Below, in pieces: positions 27,504 to 36,866 of a DNA stretch of 64,000 nt; within the stretch, counting starts at the first letter, position 1, and each line of letters begins with the position of its first letter. The position numbers and the translations under genes are program-made. Where the stretch lies: the NCBI RefSeq assembly GCF_018614575.1, contig NZ_JAGGOJ010000011.1, forward strand, positions 496,001-560,000, in the 5' to 3' direction. The DNA comes from Streptomyces sp. ISL-10. Lineage in GTDB: Bacteria > Actinomycetota > Actinomycetes > Streptomycetales > Streptomycetaceae. Below the pieces are notes generated by a model. It did no database searches, was not told the DNA's origin, and saw only the letters and a program-made list of their open reading frames with translations.

Positions 27504-27694
27504 CGGTACCGGCGGCCCTCCGGCCGCTGGGTGCGGCTGATGGGAGTGAGTTGTCGGTAGCAGCGGCCCGCAGCCGCTTGGCGCGGTCGATCGCAGCGAG
27601 CTGCCGGTAACCGCGGCCTCCAGCCGCTGCGCGCGGTCCATCGGAGCGCGCCCCCGGCAACCCCGCCCCTGGTAACCGCGGCCCCCGGGCGCTA
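27504..27694. repeat. Diverged 50-65-bp tandem repeats extending into the 3' end of ybaK
   Basis: Units starting (c)ggta(a/c/g)c(c/a)gcggcc begin at about 27504, 27555, 27605 and 27671, each followed by a (g/c)cgct..gcgcgg..gatcg core. The last unit includes the final codons of the minus-strand ybaK gene (APIGRA stop), so the other units look like diverged duplications of that gene end. Confidence 0.65.
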
Positions 27695-28189
27695 CGCGCG
27701 GCCGATCGGGGCCATGGTCGCCGATGTCAGGGCGGCGAGGGACTCCGGGGACAGTTCGACCTCCAGGCCGCGGCGGCCCGCCGAGATGCAGATCGAGTCG
27801 TGCTGCGCCGCCGACGCGTCCAGGACCGTCGGCAGGCGCTTGCGCTGGCCGAGGGGCGAGATGCCGCCGCGTACGTAGCCCGTCGTGCGTTCCGCCGCCG
27901 CCGGGTCCGCCATCGTCGCCCGCTTGCCGCCCACCGCCGCCGCCAGTGCCTTCAGGTCGAGCTGGCCCGCGACCGGGACCACCGCCACCGTCAGGGTGCC
28001 GTCCACGTCCGCGACGAGGGTCTTGAAGACGCGGTCGGGCGAGACGCCGAGTGCCTCCGCCGCCTCCTCGCCGTACGACGGCGTCGACGGATCGTGGTCG
28101 TACGCGTGCAGCGTGAACGGCGTGCCCGCGGCCGTCAGGGCCACCGTCGCGGGCGTGCCTCCCGACTGCTTCTTCTGCTTCTTCGCCAT
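27692..28189 (-). CDS. ybaK: Cys-tRNA(Pro)/Cys-tRNA(Cys) deacylase, YbaK/EbsC family
   Basis: 165 residues. The YbaK fold is seen from FTLHAYDHD, EEAAEALGVSPDRVFKTLVADVDG and the catalytic-pocket segment YVRGGISPLGQRKRLPTVLD. It hydrolyses misacylated Cys-tRNA(Pro) in trans to proline-tRNA ligase. The N-terminus is basic (MAKKQKKQ). It ends inside a tandem-repeat unit and lies 17 bp downstream of the LON-domain gene on the same strand, so the two are probably co-transcribed. Confidence 0.92.
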   Translation of the reverse strand: MAKKQKKQSGGTPATVALTAAGTPFTLHAYDHDPSTPSYGEEAAEALGVSPDRVFKTLVADVDGTLTVAVVPVAGQLDLKALAAAVGGKRATMADPAAAERTTGYVRGGISPLGQRKRLPTVLDASAAQHDSICISAGRRGLEVELSPESLAALTSATMAPIGRA

Positions 28190-28206
28190 GTGGGCGGTCC
28201 CTCCCG

Positions 28207-28947
28207 TCAGTTGGGGCTCGTCGGCTGCCGGGTCAGGTCGACCATCGGCAGCGACGGGAGATGGCGCAGTACAGCCGTCTCCGTTCGCAGCAGCTTCAGT
28301 TCCTCTCGCAGCCGCGTCGCCGTGTCCGGCGCCTGGAGCAGCCGCTGCTTCGCGGGGGTGTCCAGCACCGCCGCCGCGGCGACCAGATAGGAGACCACCG
28401 ACGGCTCGTCCGGCAGCTCCGTGCCCGTCGACAGCGTCCGCTCGCGCGCGCCCGCCAGTCGCTGCTGGTAGGTGCGGAAGGCCCGCAGCACACCCTCCGC
28501 GAGCGCGCCGGCCCCGTCACCCGGCTCCTCGGGGATCTCCTCGAACTCCGCCGTCAGGAACGGGCCGCTCGCGTCCACGGACAGCAGCTTCACCCGCGTC
28601 GTCCCGGTCGCCAGGACCTCGAAGCTGCCGTCCGCCCGCTCCCGGATCGTTGCCGCGTCGGCGATGCAGCCCACCTGGTGGAACGCCTGGATCGGGTCGG
28701 GTCCGAAGCCGGCCGCGGGGCCGCGCTCCATGACGGTCGTCGGGTCCGGCATGCCGGGCGCGGTGGGCGCGACCTCCCGTCCGTCCCGGATGGCGACGAC
28801 GGCGAAGCGCCTCGGCTCCTCCTCGTCCGTCTTCAACAGTTCGCGCATCATGGCGCGGTAACGCTCCTCGAAGATGTTCAGGGGCAGTACGAGCCCAGGG
28901 AACAGCACCGAGTTCAGCGGGAAGAGGGGGAGGCGAGCGGTGGTCAC
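28207..28947 (-). CDS. LON substrate-binding domain protein
   Basis: 246 residues. It begins LPLFPLNSVLFPGLVLPLNIFEERYR, the hallmark of the LON N-terminal (ASCH/PUA-like) domain. There is no AAA+ or Ser-Lys protease part, so this is the stand-alone form, whose role is unknown. GTG 28947 is chosen because the family starts here; the frame extends further upstream without support. It sits 5 bp after the next minus-strand gene. Confidence 0.88.
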   Translation of the reverse strand: MTTARLPLFPLNSVLFPGLVLPLNIFEERYRAMMRELLKTDEEEPRRFAVVAIRDGREVAPTAPGMPDPTTVMERGPAAGFGPDPIQAFHQVGCIADAATIRERADGSFEVLATGTTRVKLLSVDASGPFLTAEFEEIPEEPGDGAGALAEGVLRAFRTYQQRLAGARERTLSTGTELPDEPSVVSYLVAAAAVLDTPAKQRLLQAPDTATRLREELKLLRTETAVLRHLPSLPMVDLTRQPTSPN

Positions 28948-28952
28948 AGGGG

Positions 28953-29978
28953 TCAAGAGTAATGGGCGCCGGATCGGCCCCCGCGCCCGCACAGCGGCAT
29001 CGTGTACGCGACCTCTACGCACGCCCCGTCGCGGGCCCGCAGGAACTGCCCCAGCGGGTCGTCCGTCACCGAGGTCCAGGGGAAGGAGGTGGCGTACGGG
29101 CCGATCAGCCGGAACTGCGCCAGCGCGTCCGCCCATCGCCCTCGCGCCATGAGCACGTAGGTGAGCGTGTTGCGGACCTCGGCCGGCCAGGGGTCGCCCG
29201 CCGCGTAGTCGGCGGACAGCGAGATCGCGAGGTCCGCCGCCGCGTCGATCCGGTCGTCCTGCACCGACGTCGTCGGCTCAGAGGCGAGCAGCTGGGCGAA
29301 CGCCGCCCGGACGGGGAGCGCCTGGATCAGCGAACCGGGCAGCGCGTCGGCGGCCGCCTGCTCGGCGAAGTCGAAGCACTCGCGGTGCGAGCCGTACCAC
29401 TGGGCGGACAGATACTGCAGGGCCGCCACATGGCAGCCGTAGTGGTGCGACGACCGGCGGATGGCCCGTTCCCACAGGGACTCGAAGGCCGTGTGCGTGG
29501 CATGGGTTCCCCGCGCGTGGTCCAGTGCGATGCGCCACGGCACCGGGTCGCTCGGTTCGGCGTCCGCCGCCGCGTCGATCAGCGGACCGACCTCCCGCAG
29601 CCGCTCGGCGCGCGCCGGCGACTCCCACGCCCGCGCGAGCGCGAGCTGCGCCTTCACGAGCAGCGCGTCCGCGTCGCGGGGCGCGGCGCCGAGCCAGCCG
29701 GCGAGCCACTCGTCGCGATTGCGGGCGAAGGCCGCGAGCCGCGACACGTATCGGTCGCGGTTCTCCCATTCGGCCGATTCCCGGGTGGTCGCCAGCAGTT
29801 TCGCCGCTCCCTCGTACTCGCCCTCGGCGGCCGCGACGAGCGCGGGACCGAGCCGCTCGTCGGGGGCGTCGAGCAGTACCGCGTCATCGGGCACAAGGCC
29901 TTCGGACAGCCGGGGCGTATGACGGATCATGCGCGCGGTACGGGTCAGGGCGCGAAGGAAAGACATGGTGCGGACCAT
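28953..29978 (-). CDS. Hypothetical helical repeat protein
   Basis: 341 residues, Ala/Arg/Leu-rich and predicted all-helical. Repeated A-x-x-x-W/Y-A patterns (EGEYEGAAKLL, RDEWLAGWL, GRWADALAQF) look like a degenerate TPR array. No signal or membrane segment is seen. ATG 29966 (MSFLRAL) is an alternative start; neither has a clear ribosome site. It is directly upstream of the LON-domain gene, giving a three-gene unit with ybaK. Function unknown. Confidence 0.7.
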   Translation of the reverse strand: MVRTMSFLRALTRTARMIRHTPRLSEGLVPDDAVLLDAPDERLGPALVAAAEGEYEGAAKLLATTRESAEWENRDRYVSRLAAFARNRDEWLAGWLGAAPRDADALLVKAQLALARAWESPARAERLREVGPLIDAAADAEPSDPVPWRIALDHARGTHATHTAFESLWERAIRRSSHHYGCHVAALQYLSAQWYGSHRECFDFAEQAAADALPGSLIQALPVRAAFAQLLASEPTTSVQDDRIDAAADLAISLSADYAAGDPWPAEVRNTLTYVLMARGRWADALAQFRLIGPYATSFPWTSVTDDPLGQFLRARDGACVEVAYTMPLCGRGGRSGAHYS

Positions 29979-30108
29979 TGAAAACCGCAGGTGAGCGCCG
30001 CGCCAGTAGCCACCTGTGAATCTTTGGTAGCGGCGGAAAGGTTGTCCGTGCGCGGGTCAAGAGATCGTAAAGGCGAGTCGAGGCGCGTCGCAAAGAGAGC
30101 TCGGCGCC

Positions 30109-31710
30109 TCAGCCGCGGCGCAGCAGACGCGACGCGCCCGCTGCCACCGTGGTCGCCAGAATCCACCCGAGAAGCACCAGTGCCGCCGAAGCCCATTGCC
30201 AGTGCCCGTCAAGTCGCCAGTAGCCGTCCTGGCCGAGATTGATCACCGGAATGAGCAGATCCAGCGCATACAGAGCGGGATTCCATTCCGGATGCTCGTC
30301 CTTCTTGATCGGATCCGGACCGACCTGGGAGAAGGCGATCGTGCCCGCCGCCCACAGCACGGCCATCCACAGCGCCGCCCGCCCCGGCCGGTAGCCGTAC
30401 GCCACGGTCCAGTCCTGGAGATACCCCCACAGCTTCGCGGCCAGCGGCAGCGTCTCGCGCCGCCTGCGCTGCTTGGCCAGCAGCACCTCACGCGCGTCCG
30501 CGTCCTCACCGCTGTTGCGCAGCACCATCGCGAGACGTTCGTACGGCTCCGGGGAGTACTCCGGCGTCGCCGATGCCACCCACTCCAGCCGGCGCGACAG
30601 CGGGAACTCCTCGTAAGGGACAAGGTTCTCGTAGACGAAGCCGCCCATCGCCAGGCCGCCCGGCCCCGGCCAGCTCGCCGCCAGGTCGATCAGCGTCACC
30701 ACCTTGGCGCCGTTCAGCACGACCCGGCCCTCCTCGGGACGCTCCGCGTTGAACCGCAGTTCCGGTGTCGTGATCCGGCGCAGCGACAGCTCCTCGTGCG
30801 GACTCAAGCCGAACCGCGCGCCGTTGAGATCGACCGCGTCACCGAACCGCCCGTCGTCCAGGCGCACCCCGCCGTAGCACTCGAAGGGCTGCAGCCGCGA
30901 GCCGCGCACCGGCACCCCTTGGGCGGTGATCCCGAACGGGGGAGTGGCGCCCTGGTTGCCGGTGGCGACGCTCACCCATGCGCCCGTCATGTACAGCGTG
31001 CGCTCCACGCTCAGCTGCGGGGCGTTCAGCGCGCGCCGCTCCGCCGCGGCCCGCAGCCGGCTGCCGCGCAGACTGAGCGAGACCCCGATCTTCGCGCCGC
31101 GCAGACTGAACTCGCCGTAGGTCTCGATCAGTTCGGCCTGTAAGTCCTGGGCGACCGACATGCCGTCCGCGGTGATGGCGCGCCCGCGGCGGTCCGGCCG
31201 CACATGGATCTGGTTGATCAGCAGGTCCGTGCCGATCTGCGCGTCGGTGAGCCGGATGCCGTGCTCCACCCGGCAGCGCGGCAGGTGCAGATCGCCCTCC
31301 GTGCGCAGCCGGGCCGCCTCGATGCGCGGAATCGCGCAGCTGACCAGGCGCACGGTCGTGAAGTGCGCCTCCGGCATCAGCAGCTCGTTCTCGAATCGGC
31401 AGCTGTTGAGCTCGACGTAGGGGCCGATGCTGCCGCCGGCGAGCTTGAGGGTGCCGGTGATCTGGACGCCGCGCAGCTTGAGCGCCGCGACACGGCCGGG
31501 CCGCGCCGAGGGCCCGTTCAGCAGCAGCCGCGCCAGGATGGAGGCTCGGACGCTGCGCTCGGGACCCCAGGGGCGGGGCGAGAAAGGATCGTTCAGCAGG
31601 GGATCGATGTCGCTGAGGTCGTGCGTGCTTCCATTTCTGAAGGCGTTCCACATGTGCAGTTCGGTCGGGCTCAGTCCCTCCGGAGGCCCGTCGTCAAGCG
31701 GCTCCGTCAC
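30109..31710 (-). CDS. Membrane-anchored beta-helix (pentapeptide-like) protein with TTA codon
   Basis: 533 residues. The long central part (about 80-370) has regularly spaced short strands of the form L-x-x-A/G-x-I/L (LKLRGVQITGTLKLAGGSIG, FSLRGAKIGVSLSLRGSRL), suggesting a right-handed beta-helix. The C-terminus has two to three membrane helices around a pore-like loop (DLLIPVINLGQDGYW). Homologues are often called membrane-associated oxidoreductases, but I see no cofactor motif. GTG 31710 has GGAGGGG 5 nt upstream and is preferred to ATG 31728. Codon 190 is TTA (31143-31141), predicting bldA control. Divergent from hisD. Confidence 0.75.
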   Translation of the reverse strand: MTEPLDDGPPEGLSPTELHMWNAFRNGSTHDLSDIDPLLNDPFSPRPWGPERSVRASILARLLLNGPSARPGRVAALKLRGVQITGTLKLAGGSIGPYVELNSCRFENELLMPEAHFTTVRLVSCAIPRIEAARLRTEGDLHLPRCRVEHGIRLTDAQIGTDLLINQIHVRPDRRGRAITADGMSVAQDLQAELIETYGEFSLRGAKIGVSLSLRGSRLRAAAERRALNAPQLSVERTLYMTGAWVSVATGNQGATPPFGITAQGVPVRGSRLQPFECYGGVRLDDGRFGDAVDLNGARFGLSPHEELSLRRITTPELRFNAERPEEGRVVLNGAKVVTLIDLAASWPGPGGLAMGGFVYENLVPYEEFPLSRRLEWVASATPEYSPEPYERLAMVLRNSGEDADAREVLLAKQRRRRETLPLAAKLWGYLQDWTVAYGYRPGRAALWMAVLWAAGTIAFSQVGPDPIKKDEHPEWNPALYALDLLIPVINLGQDGYWRLDGHWQWASAALVLLGWILATTVAAGASRLLRRG

Positions 31711-31853
31711 TGCCGCCCCTCCGCTCATTGGCTCGTACAGCTGTTCTTCCCGCTGCGTGACGGCCTGAACGCTAGTGGTGATAGTCGGCCGGAGATGATC
31801 TGAGGTGGCTGTTTTCGGCCTCCGGGAGGGGTGGGGGCCTGGTGACGGCCGCG

Positions 31854-31876
31854 TCTGTATCAGCCACTGATACAGA
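31854..31876 (+). promoter_or_regulatory. Perfect palindromic operator candidate upstream of hisD
   Basis: Arms TCTGTATCAG (31854-31863) and CTGATACAGA (31867-31876) are perfect inverted repeats around cca. It is unusually AT-rich for this genome and lies 37 bp before the hisD GTG, in the divergent gap with the beta-helix gene. Confidence 0.7.
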
Positions 31877-31913
31877 ACACAACCGCCGGATCCGGTCTGA
31901 GAGAATTGACCAC

Positions 31914-33236
31914 GTGATCTCTCGAATCGATCTGCGCGGCGACACCCTCCCCGAGGGTGGCGCTCTGCGCGACCTGCTGCCCCGTGCCGAATTCGACGTG
32001 GCGGCCGCCCTGGAGAAGGTGCGGCCGATCTGCGAGGACGTGCATCATCGTGGCGACGCGGCGCTGATCGAGTACACGGAGAAATTCGACGGCGTCACCC
32101 TCGACCAGGTGCGCGTGCCCGCCGCAGCCCTGACCAGGGCGCTGGACGAGCTCGACGCCGAGGTCAGGGCCGCGCTGGAGGAGTCGATCCGGCGCGCCAG
32201 GATCGTCCACCGCGCGCAGCGCCGCAAGGATCACACCACCCAGGTCGTCCCCGGCGGCACCGTCACCGAGAAGTGGGTCCCCGTCGACCGGGTCGGGCTC
32301 TACGCACCCGGCGGCCGCTCCGTCTACCCGTCCTCCGTGATCATGAACGTGGTGCCCGCGCAGGAGGCCGGTGTCGTCTCCATCGCGCTCGCGTCCCCCG
32401 CGCAGAAGGAGTTCAACGGCCTTCCGCACCCCACGATCCTCGCGGCCTGCGCCCTGCTCGGCGTCCACGAGGTGTACGCGGTCGGCGGCGCCACCGCCGT
32501 CGCGATGTTCGCGTACGGCACCGAGTCCTGCCCCCCGGCGAACATGGTCACCGGCCCCGGCAACATCTGGGTCGCCGCCGCCAAGCGGTACTTCACCGGC
32601 CGCATCGGCATCGACGCGGAAGCCGGCCCCACCGAGATCGCGATCCTCGCCGACTCGACCGCCGACCCCGTACATGTGGCCGCCGACCTGATCAGCCAGG
32701 CCGAGCACGACCCGCTGGCCGCGGCCGTGCTCGTCACCGACTCCGAGGAGCTCGCCGCCGCGGTCGAGCGCGAGCTGGTGCCGCAGGTCGCCGCCACCAA
32801 GCATGTCGAGGACCGGATCAAGCCCGCCCTCGCCGGCCGGCAGTCCGCGATCGTCCTGGTAGGCGGCCTGGACGACGGCCTCAAGGTCGTCGACGCCTAC
32901 GGCGCCGAGCACCTGGAGATCCAGACCGCCGACGCCGCCGATGTCGCGGCCCGGGTCCGCAACGCCGGCGCGATCTTCGTCGGCCCCTGGGCGCCGGTGT
33001 CCCTCGGCGACTACGCCGCCGGCTCCAACCACGTCCTGCCGACCGGCGGCTGCGCCTGCCACTCCTCGGGTCTGTCCGTGCAGTCGTTCCTGCGCGGCAT
33101 CCACATCGTGGACTACACACGCGACGCGCTCGCCGAGGTCACCCACCACGTCGTCACGCTCGCCGAGGCGGAGGACCTCCCCGCGCACGGCGCCGCGATG
33201 AAGGCACGGTTCGGCTGGAAGGTGCCGGGACAGTGA
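31914..33236 (+). CDS. hisD: Histidinol dehydrogenase
   Basis: Catalyses the last two steps of histidine synthesis (L-histidinol to L-histidine, NAD-dependent, zinc enzyme). 440 residues. Visible motifs: [44 protein letters not shown], the zinc-ligand region SQAEHDP and [13 protein letters not shown] 31914 (ISRIDLRG) fits the family start. A gagaat sequence 7 nt upstream could be a -10 box for a leaderless mRNA. It is the first gene of the his operon and overlaps hisC by GTGA. Confidence 0.96.
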   Translation: MISRIDLRGDTLPEGGALRDLLPRAEFDVAAALEKVRPICEDVHHRGDAALIEYTEKFDGVTLDQVRVPAAALTRALDELDAEVRAALEESIRRARIVHRAQRRKDHTTQVVPGGTVTEKWVPVDRVGLYAPGGRSVYPSSVIMNVVPAQEAGVVSIALASPAQKEFNGLPHPTILAACALLGVHEVYAVGGATAVAMFAYGTESCPPANMVTGPGNIWVAAAKRYFTGRIGIDAEAGPTEIAILADSTADPVHVAADLISQAEHDPLAAAVLVTDSEELAAAVERELVPQVAATKHVEDRIKPALAGRQSAIVLVGGLDDGLKVVDAYGAEHLEIQTADAADVAARVRNAGAIFVGPWAPVSLGDYAAGSNHVLPTGGCACHSSGLSVQSFLRGIHIVDYTRDALAEVTHHVVTLAEAEDLPAHGAAMKARFGWKVPGQ

Positions 33237-34348
33237 CCGGGGACATCGGAATCGACGACCTGCCGATCCGGGACGAGCTGCGCGGCAAGTCCCCTTACGG
33301 GGCGCCCCAGCTCGACGTCCCCGTCCGGCTGAACACCAACGAGAACCCCTATCCGCTGCCCGAGCCGCTCGTCGAGCGCATCGCGGAGCGCGTGCGCGAC
33401 GCCGCACGGGGCCTCAACCGCTACCCCGACCGGGACGCGGTCGAGCTGCGCACCGAGCTCGCCGCCTACCTCACCCGGACGACCGGCCACCAGGTGTCGG
33501 CCGCCAACGTCTGGGCCGCCAACGGTTCCAACGAGGTCATCCAGCAGTTGCTGCAGACCTTCGCCGGACCGGGCAGGACCGCCATCGGCTTCGAGCCGTC
33601 GTACTCCATGCACGGCCTGATCTCCCGCAGCACCGGCACCGGCTGGATCTCCGGCCCGCGCAACGCCGACTTCACCGTCGACGTCGCCGCGGCCGAGGCA
33701 GCCGTCGCCGAGCTCCGCCCGGACGTCGTGTTCGTCACCACGCCCAACAACCCGACGGGCACCGCCGTCGACGCGGGCACCGTCATCGCGCTGTACGAGG
33801 CCGCGCAGGCGGCCAAGCCGTCCCTGGTCGTGGTGGACGAGGCGTACGTGGAGTTCAGCCACCACCCCTCGCTGCTGCCGCTGATCGAGGGCCGGCCCAA
33901 CCTTGTGGTCTCGCGGACCATGTCGAAGGCATTCGGCGCCGCCGGGCTGCGCCTCGGCTACCTGGCCGCGCACCCCGCCGTGGTCGACGCCGTCCAGCTG
34001 GTACGCCTGCCGTACCACCTGTCGGCCGTCACCCAGGCCACCGCGCTGGCCGCCCTGGAGCACACCGATACGCTGCTCGGGTACGTCGAGCAGCTGAAGA
34101 CCGAACGGGACCGGCTGGTCGACGAACTGCGCGCCATCGGCTACGAGGTCACGGAGTCCGACGCCAACTTCGTGCAGTTCGGACGCTTCGACGATGCCCC
34201 TGCGATGTGGCAGCAGATCCTCGACCGGGGTGTCCTGGTCCGTGACAACGGCGTACCGGGCTGGCTGCGGGTCACCGCCGGCACGCCCGAAGAGAACGAC
34301 GCGTTCCTCGATGCGGTTCGCGCACTGAAGAAGGAGCAGAGCTCATGA
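33233..34348 (+). CDS. hisC: Histidinol-phosphate aminotransferase
   Basis: PLP-dependent class I/II aminotransferase that converts imidazole-acetol phosphate to histidinol phosphate. 371 residues. It has the substrate-side [12 protein letters not shown] start, [16 protein letters not shown] and the PLP lysine in SRTMSKAFG. Both ends overlap neighbours by 4 bp (hisD, hisB). Confidence 0.96.
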   Translation: MTGDIGIDDLPIRDELRGKSPYGAPQLDVPVRLNTNENPYPLPEPLVERIAERVRDAARGLNRYPDRDAVELRTELAAYLTRTTGHQVSAANVWAANGSNEVIQQLLQTFAGPGRTAIGFEPSYSMHGLISRSTGTGWISGPRNADFTVDVAAAEAAVAELRPDVVFVTTPNNPTGTAVDAGTVIALYEAAQAAKPSLVVVDEAYVEFSHHPSLLPLIEGRPNLVVSRTMSKAFGAAGLRLGYLAAHPAVVDAVQLVRLPYHLSAVTQATALAALEHTDTLLGYVEQLKTERDRLVDELRAIGYEVTESDANFVQFGRFDDAPAMWQQILDRGVLVRDNGVPGWLRVTAGTPEENDAFLDAVRALKKEQSS

Positions 34349-34938
34349 GCCGCACTGGACGGGTCGAGCGCACCACCAAGGAGACCTCGGTCGTCGTCGA
34401 GATCGACCTCGACGGCACCGGCAAGGTCGACGTCGCCACCGGCGTCGGCTTCTTCGACCACATGCTGGACCAGCTCGGCAGGCACGGCCTGTTCGACCTG
34501 ACCGTCAAGACCGACGGCGACCTGCACATCGACACCCACCACACCATCGAGGACACCGCGCTCGCGCTCGGCGCCGCCTTCAAGCAGGCCCTCGGCGACA
34601 AGGTCGGCATCTACCGCTTCGGCAACTGCACCGTGCCCCTGGACGAGTCCCTCGCGCAGGTCACGGTGGACCTCTCCGGCCGCCCGTACCTGGTGCACAC
34701 CGAGCCGGAGAACATGGCGCCGATGATCGGCACCTACGACACGACGATGACCCGTCACATCCTGGAGTCCTTCGTCGCCCAGGCGCAGATAGCTCTGCAC
34801 GTCCACGTCCCGTACGGGCGCAACGCGCACCACATCGTCGAGTGCCAGTTCAAGGCCCTCGCCCGCGCCCTGCGCTACGCCTCGGAGCGCGACCCGCGCG
34901 CCGCCGGCATCCTGCCGTCCACGAAGGGCGCCCTCTGA
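34345..34938 (+). CDS. hisB: Imidazoleglycerol-phosphate dehydratase
   Basis: 197 residues, the monofunctional form without a phosphatase domain. Manganese-binding repeats are [13 protein letters not shown] and [12 protein letters not shown] in the first half, and [15 protein letters not shown] in the second. ATG 34345 has GGAG 9 nt upstream, within the hisC end. Confidence 0.97.
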   Translation: MSRTGRVERTTKETSVVVEIDLDGTGKVDVATGVGFFDHMLDQLGRHGLFDLTVKTDGDLHIDTHHTIEDTALALGAAFKQALGDKVGIYRFGNCTVPLDESLAQVTVDLSGRPYLVHTEPENMAPMIGTYDTTMTRHILESFVAQAQIALHVHVPYGRNAHHIVECQFKALARALRYASERDPRAAGILPSTKGAL

Positions 34939-34940
34939 GC

Positions 34941-35108
34941 ATGACCGGCCTGTCCACCATCCTCATCGTCGTCGGGCTGTTCCTCGCCGGCGGTGTCTAC
35001 TCCTTCTCCAAGCAGAAGATGCCCAAGGGTCCCATCGTGCTGCTGGCCTCAGCCTCCGCGATGTGCCTGGTAGCCGGCGTCCTGCGGATTCAGGGGATCT
35101 GGGTATGA
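34941..35108 (+). CDS. Small two-helix membrane protein inside the his operon
   Basis: 55 residues: two hydrophobic helices ([19 protein letters not shown] and [17 protein letters not shown]) separated by a basic turn SKQKMPKGP. It starts 2 bp after the hisB stop and overlaps the hisH start by 4 bp (ATGA), so it is embedded in the his mRNA and translationally coupled. No known function. Confidence 0.85.
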   Translation: MTGLSTILIVVGLFLAGGVYSFSKQKMPKGPIVLLASASAMCLVAGVLRIQGIWV

Positions 35109-35746
35109 GCCCACAGAAGAAGGTCGTCGTCTTCGACTACGGCTTCGGCAACGTCCGCTCCGCCGAGCGCGCGCTCGCGCGGGTCGGCGCCGACGTCGAG
35201 ATCACGCGTGACTACGACAAGGCCATGAACGCCGACGGACTGCTCGTCCCCGGCGTCGGCGCCTTCTCCGCCTGCATGGACGGGCTGAAGAAGGCCCGCG
35301 GCGAATGGGTCGTCGACCGCAGACTGTCCGGCGGCCGGCCCGTCATGGGCATCTGCGTCGGCATGCAGATCCTGTTCGCCCGTGGCATCGAGCACGGCGT
35401 CGAGACCGAGGGTCTCGACGAGTGGCCCGGCACCGTCGGCCCGCTGAAGGCCCCGGTCGTTCCCCACATGGGCTGGAACACCGTCGACGCGCCCGCGGAC
35501 AGCGAGCTCTTCGCCGGAGTCGGTGCCGACGAGCGGTTCTACTTCGTGCACTCCTACGCGGTGAACGAGTGGAACTTCGAGGTCACCAACGCCGCCCTGC
35601 GCGCACCGAAGGTGACCTGGGCCACGCACGGCGAGCCCTTCGTCGCCGCCGTCGAGAACGGCGCGCTGTGGGCCACCCAGTTCCACCCCGAGAAGTCCGG
35701 CGACGCCGGCGCCCAGCTGCTGACCAACTGGATCGAGACGCTCTGA
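35105..35746 (+). CDS. hisH: Imidazole glycerol phosphate synthase, glutaminase subunit
   Basis: Class I glutamine amidotransferase that feeds ammonia to HisF. 213 residues. Motifs are [15 protein letters not shown], the oxyanion PGVGAF, nucleophile GICVGMQ (Cys) and the His-Glu pair in [10 protein letters not shown]. It overlaps the small membrane gene and priA. Confidence 0.97.
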   Translation: MSPQKKVVVFDYGFGNVRSAERALARVGADVEITRDYDKAMNADGLLVPGVGAFSACMDGLKKARGEWVVDRRLSGGRPVMGICVGMQILFARGIEHGVETEGLDEWPGTVGPLKAPVVPHMGWNTVDAPADSELFAGVGADERFYFVHSYAVNEWNFEVTNAALRAPKVTWATHGEPFVAAVENGALWATQFHPEKSGDAGAQLLTNWIETL

Positions 35747-36471
35747 TGCCGAAGCTTGAACTCCTCCCCGCAGTCGACGTCCGCGACGGCCAGGCCGTCC
35801 GGCTCGTGCATGGCGAGTCCGGTACGGAGACCTCGTACGGCTCCCCGCTGGAGGCCGCCCTCACCTGGCAGCGCGCGGGCGCCGAGTGGTTGCACCTCGT
35901 CGACCTGGACGCCGCCTTCGGCACCGGCGACAACCGTGACCTGATCGCCGAGGTCGCCGGGGCCATGGACATCAAGGTCGAGCTGTCCGGCGGCATCCGC
36001 GACGACGCCTCGCTCGAGGCCGCGCTCGCCACCGGCTGCCGCCGCGTCAACCTGGGCACCGCCGCGCTGGAGACCCCCGAGTGGGTCGCCAAGGTCATCG
36101 CCCGGTACGGCGACCGGATCGCCGTCGGCCTCGACGTGCGGGGCACCACGCTGCGCGGCCGCGGCTGGACCCGCGACGGCGGCGACCTGTACGAGACCCT
36201 GGCCCGCCTCGACTCCGAGGGCTGCGCCCGGTACGTCGTCACCGACATCGCCAAGGACGGCACGCTCCAGGGCCCCAACCTGGAGCTGCTGCGCAACGTG
36301 TGCGCCGCGACCGACAAGCCCGTCGTCGCCTCCGGCGGCGTCTCCTCCCTCGACGACCTGCGGGCGCTGGCCTCGCTGGTGCCCGAGGGCGTCGAGGGCG
36401 CGATCGTCGGAAAGGCGCTCTACGCCAAGGCGTTCACCCTCGAAGAGGCACTCGCGGCGGTGTCCGCATGA
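35746..36471 (+). CDS. priA: Bifunctional HisA/TrpF isomerase (PriA)
   Basis: A (beta/alpha)8 isomerase of 241 residues acting on both ProFAR (histidine) and phosphoribosyl anthranilate (tryptophan). The catalytic pair is Asp in [10 protein letters not shown] and in [23 protein letters not shown] carries the Arg/Trp loop used by actinobacterial PriA for the second substrate. No separate trpF is in the window, although trpE, trpC, trpB and trpA are, which fits the dual role. The start overlaps the hisH stop by one base. Confidence 0.94.
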   Translation: MPKLELLPAVDVRDGQAVRLVHGESGTETSYGSPLEAALTWQRAGAEWLHLVDLDAAFGTGDNRDLIAEVAGAMDIKVELSGGIRDDASLEAALATGCRRVNLGTAALETPEWVAKVIARYGDRIAVGLDVRGTTLRGRGWTRDGGDLYETLARLDSEGCARYVVTDIAKDGTLQGPNLELLRNVCAATDKPVVASGGVSSLDDLRALASLVPEGVEGAIVGKALYAKAFTLEEALAAVSA

Positions 36472-36866
36472 CCGACGCCGTACGCCGGGTCGGCTCGGGC
36501 GGTCCGTGGGAGGAGTCCTTCGGCTACTCCCGCGCCGTCCAGCTGCCGAACGGCCTGGTCCTGGTCTCCGGCTGCACATCCATCGTCGGCGGCGAGATCT
36601 CCGCGGGCGGCCCGTTCGAGCAGACGATGACCGCCTTCGGGGTGGCCGTCGACGCACTCAAAGAACTCGGCCTCGGAGCCGAGGACGTGGTCCGCACACG
36701 TATGTACATCACTCACGCCCGGGATATAGATGAAGTGGGCCGCGCACACAAGGAGTGGTTCGGCGAGGTCCGTCCGGCCGCGTCGATGCTGATCGTCTCC
36801 GGCTTCGTCGACCCCTCGCTGGTCGTCGAGGTGGAGGTCGAGGCGTACCGAGGAGGTGCGGAATGA
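36468..36866 (+). CDS. RidA (YjgF/UK114) family protein, non-canonical
   Basis: 132 residues with the Rid fold ([55 protein letters not shown]). True RidA enamine/imine deaminases carry an Arg in the PARS/PARCA motif; here the equivalent segment is [12 protein letters not shown], without it. It is therefore probably another Rid subgroup. It overlaps priA and hisF by 4 bp each, suggesting a role in the his pathway, perhaps scavenging a reactive intermediate. Confidence 0.88.
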   Translation: MTDAVRRVGSGGPWEESFGYSRAVQLPNGLVLVSGCTSIVGGEISAGGPFEQTMTAFGVAVDALKELGLGAEDVVRTRMYITHARDIDEVGRAHKEWFGEVRPAASMLIVSGFVDPSLVVEVEVEAYRGGAE

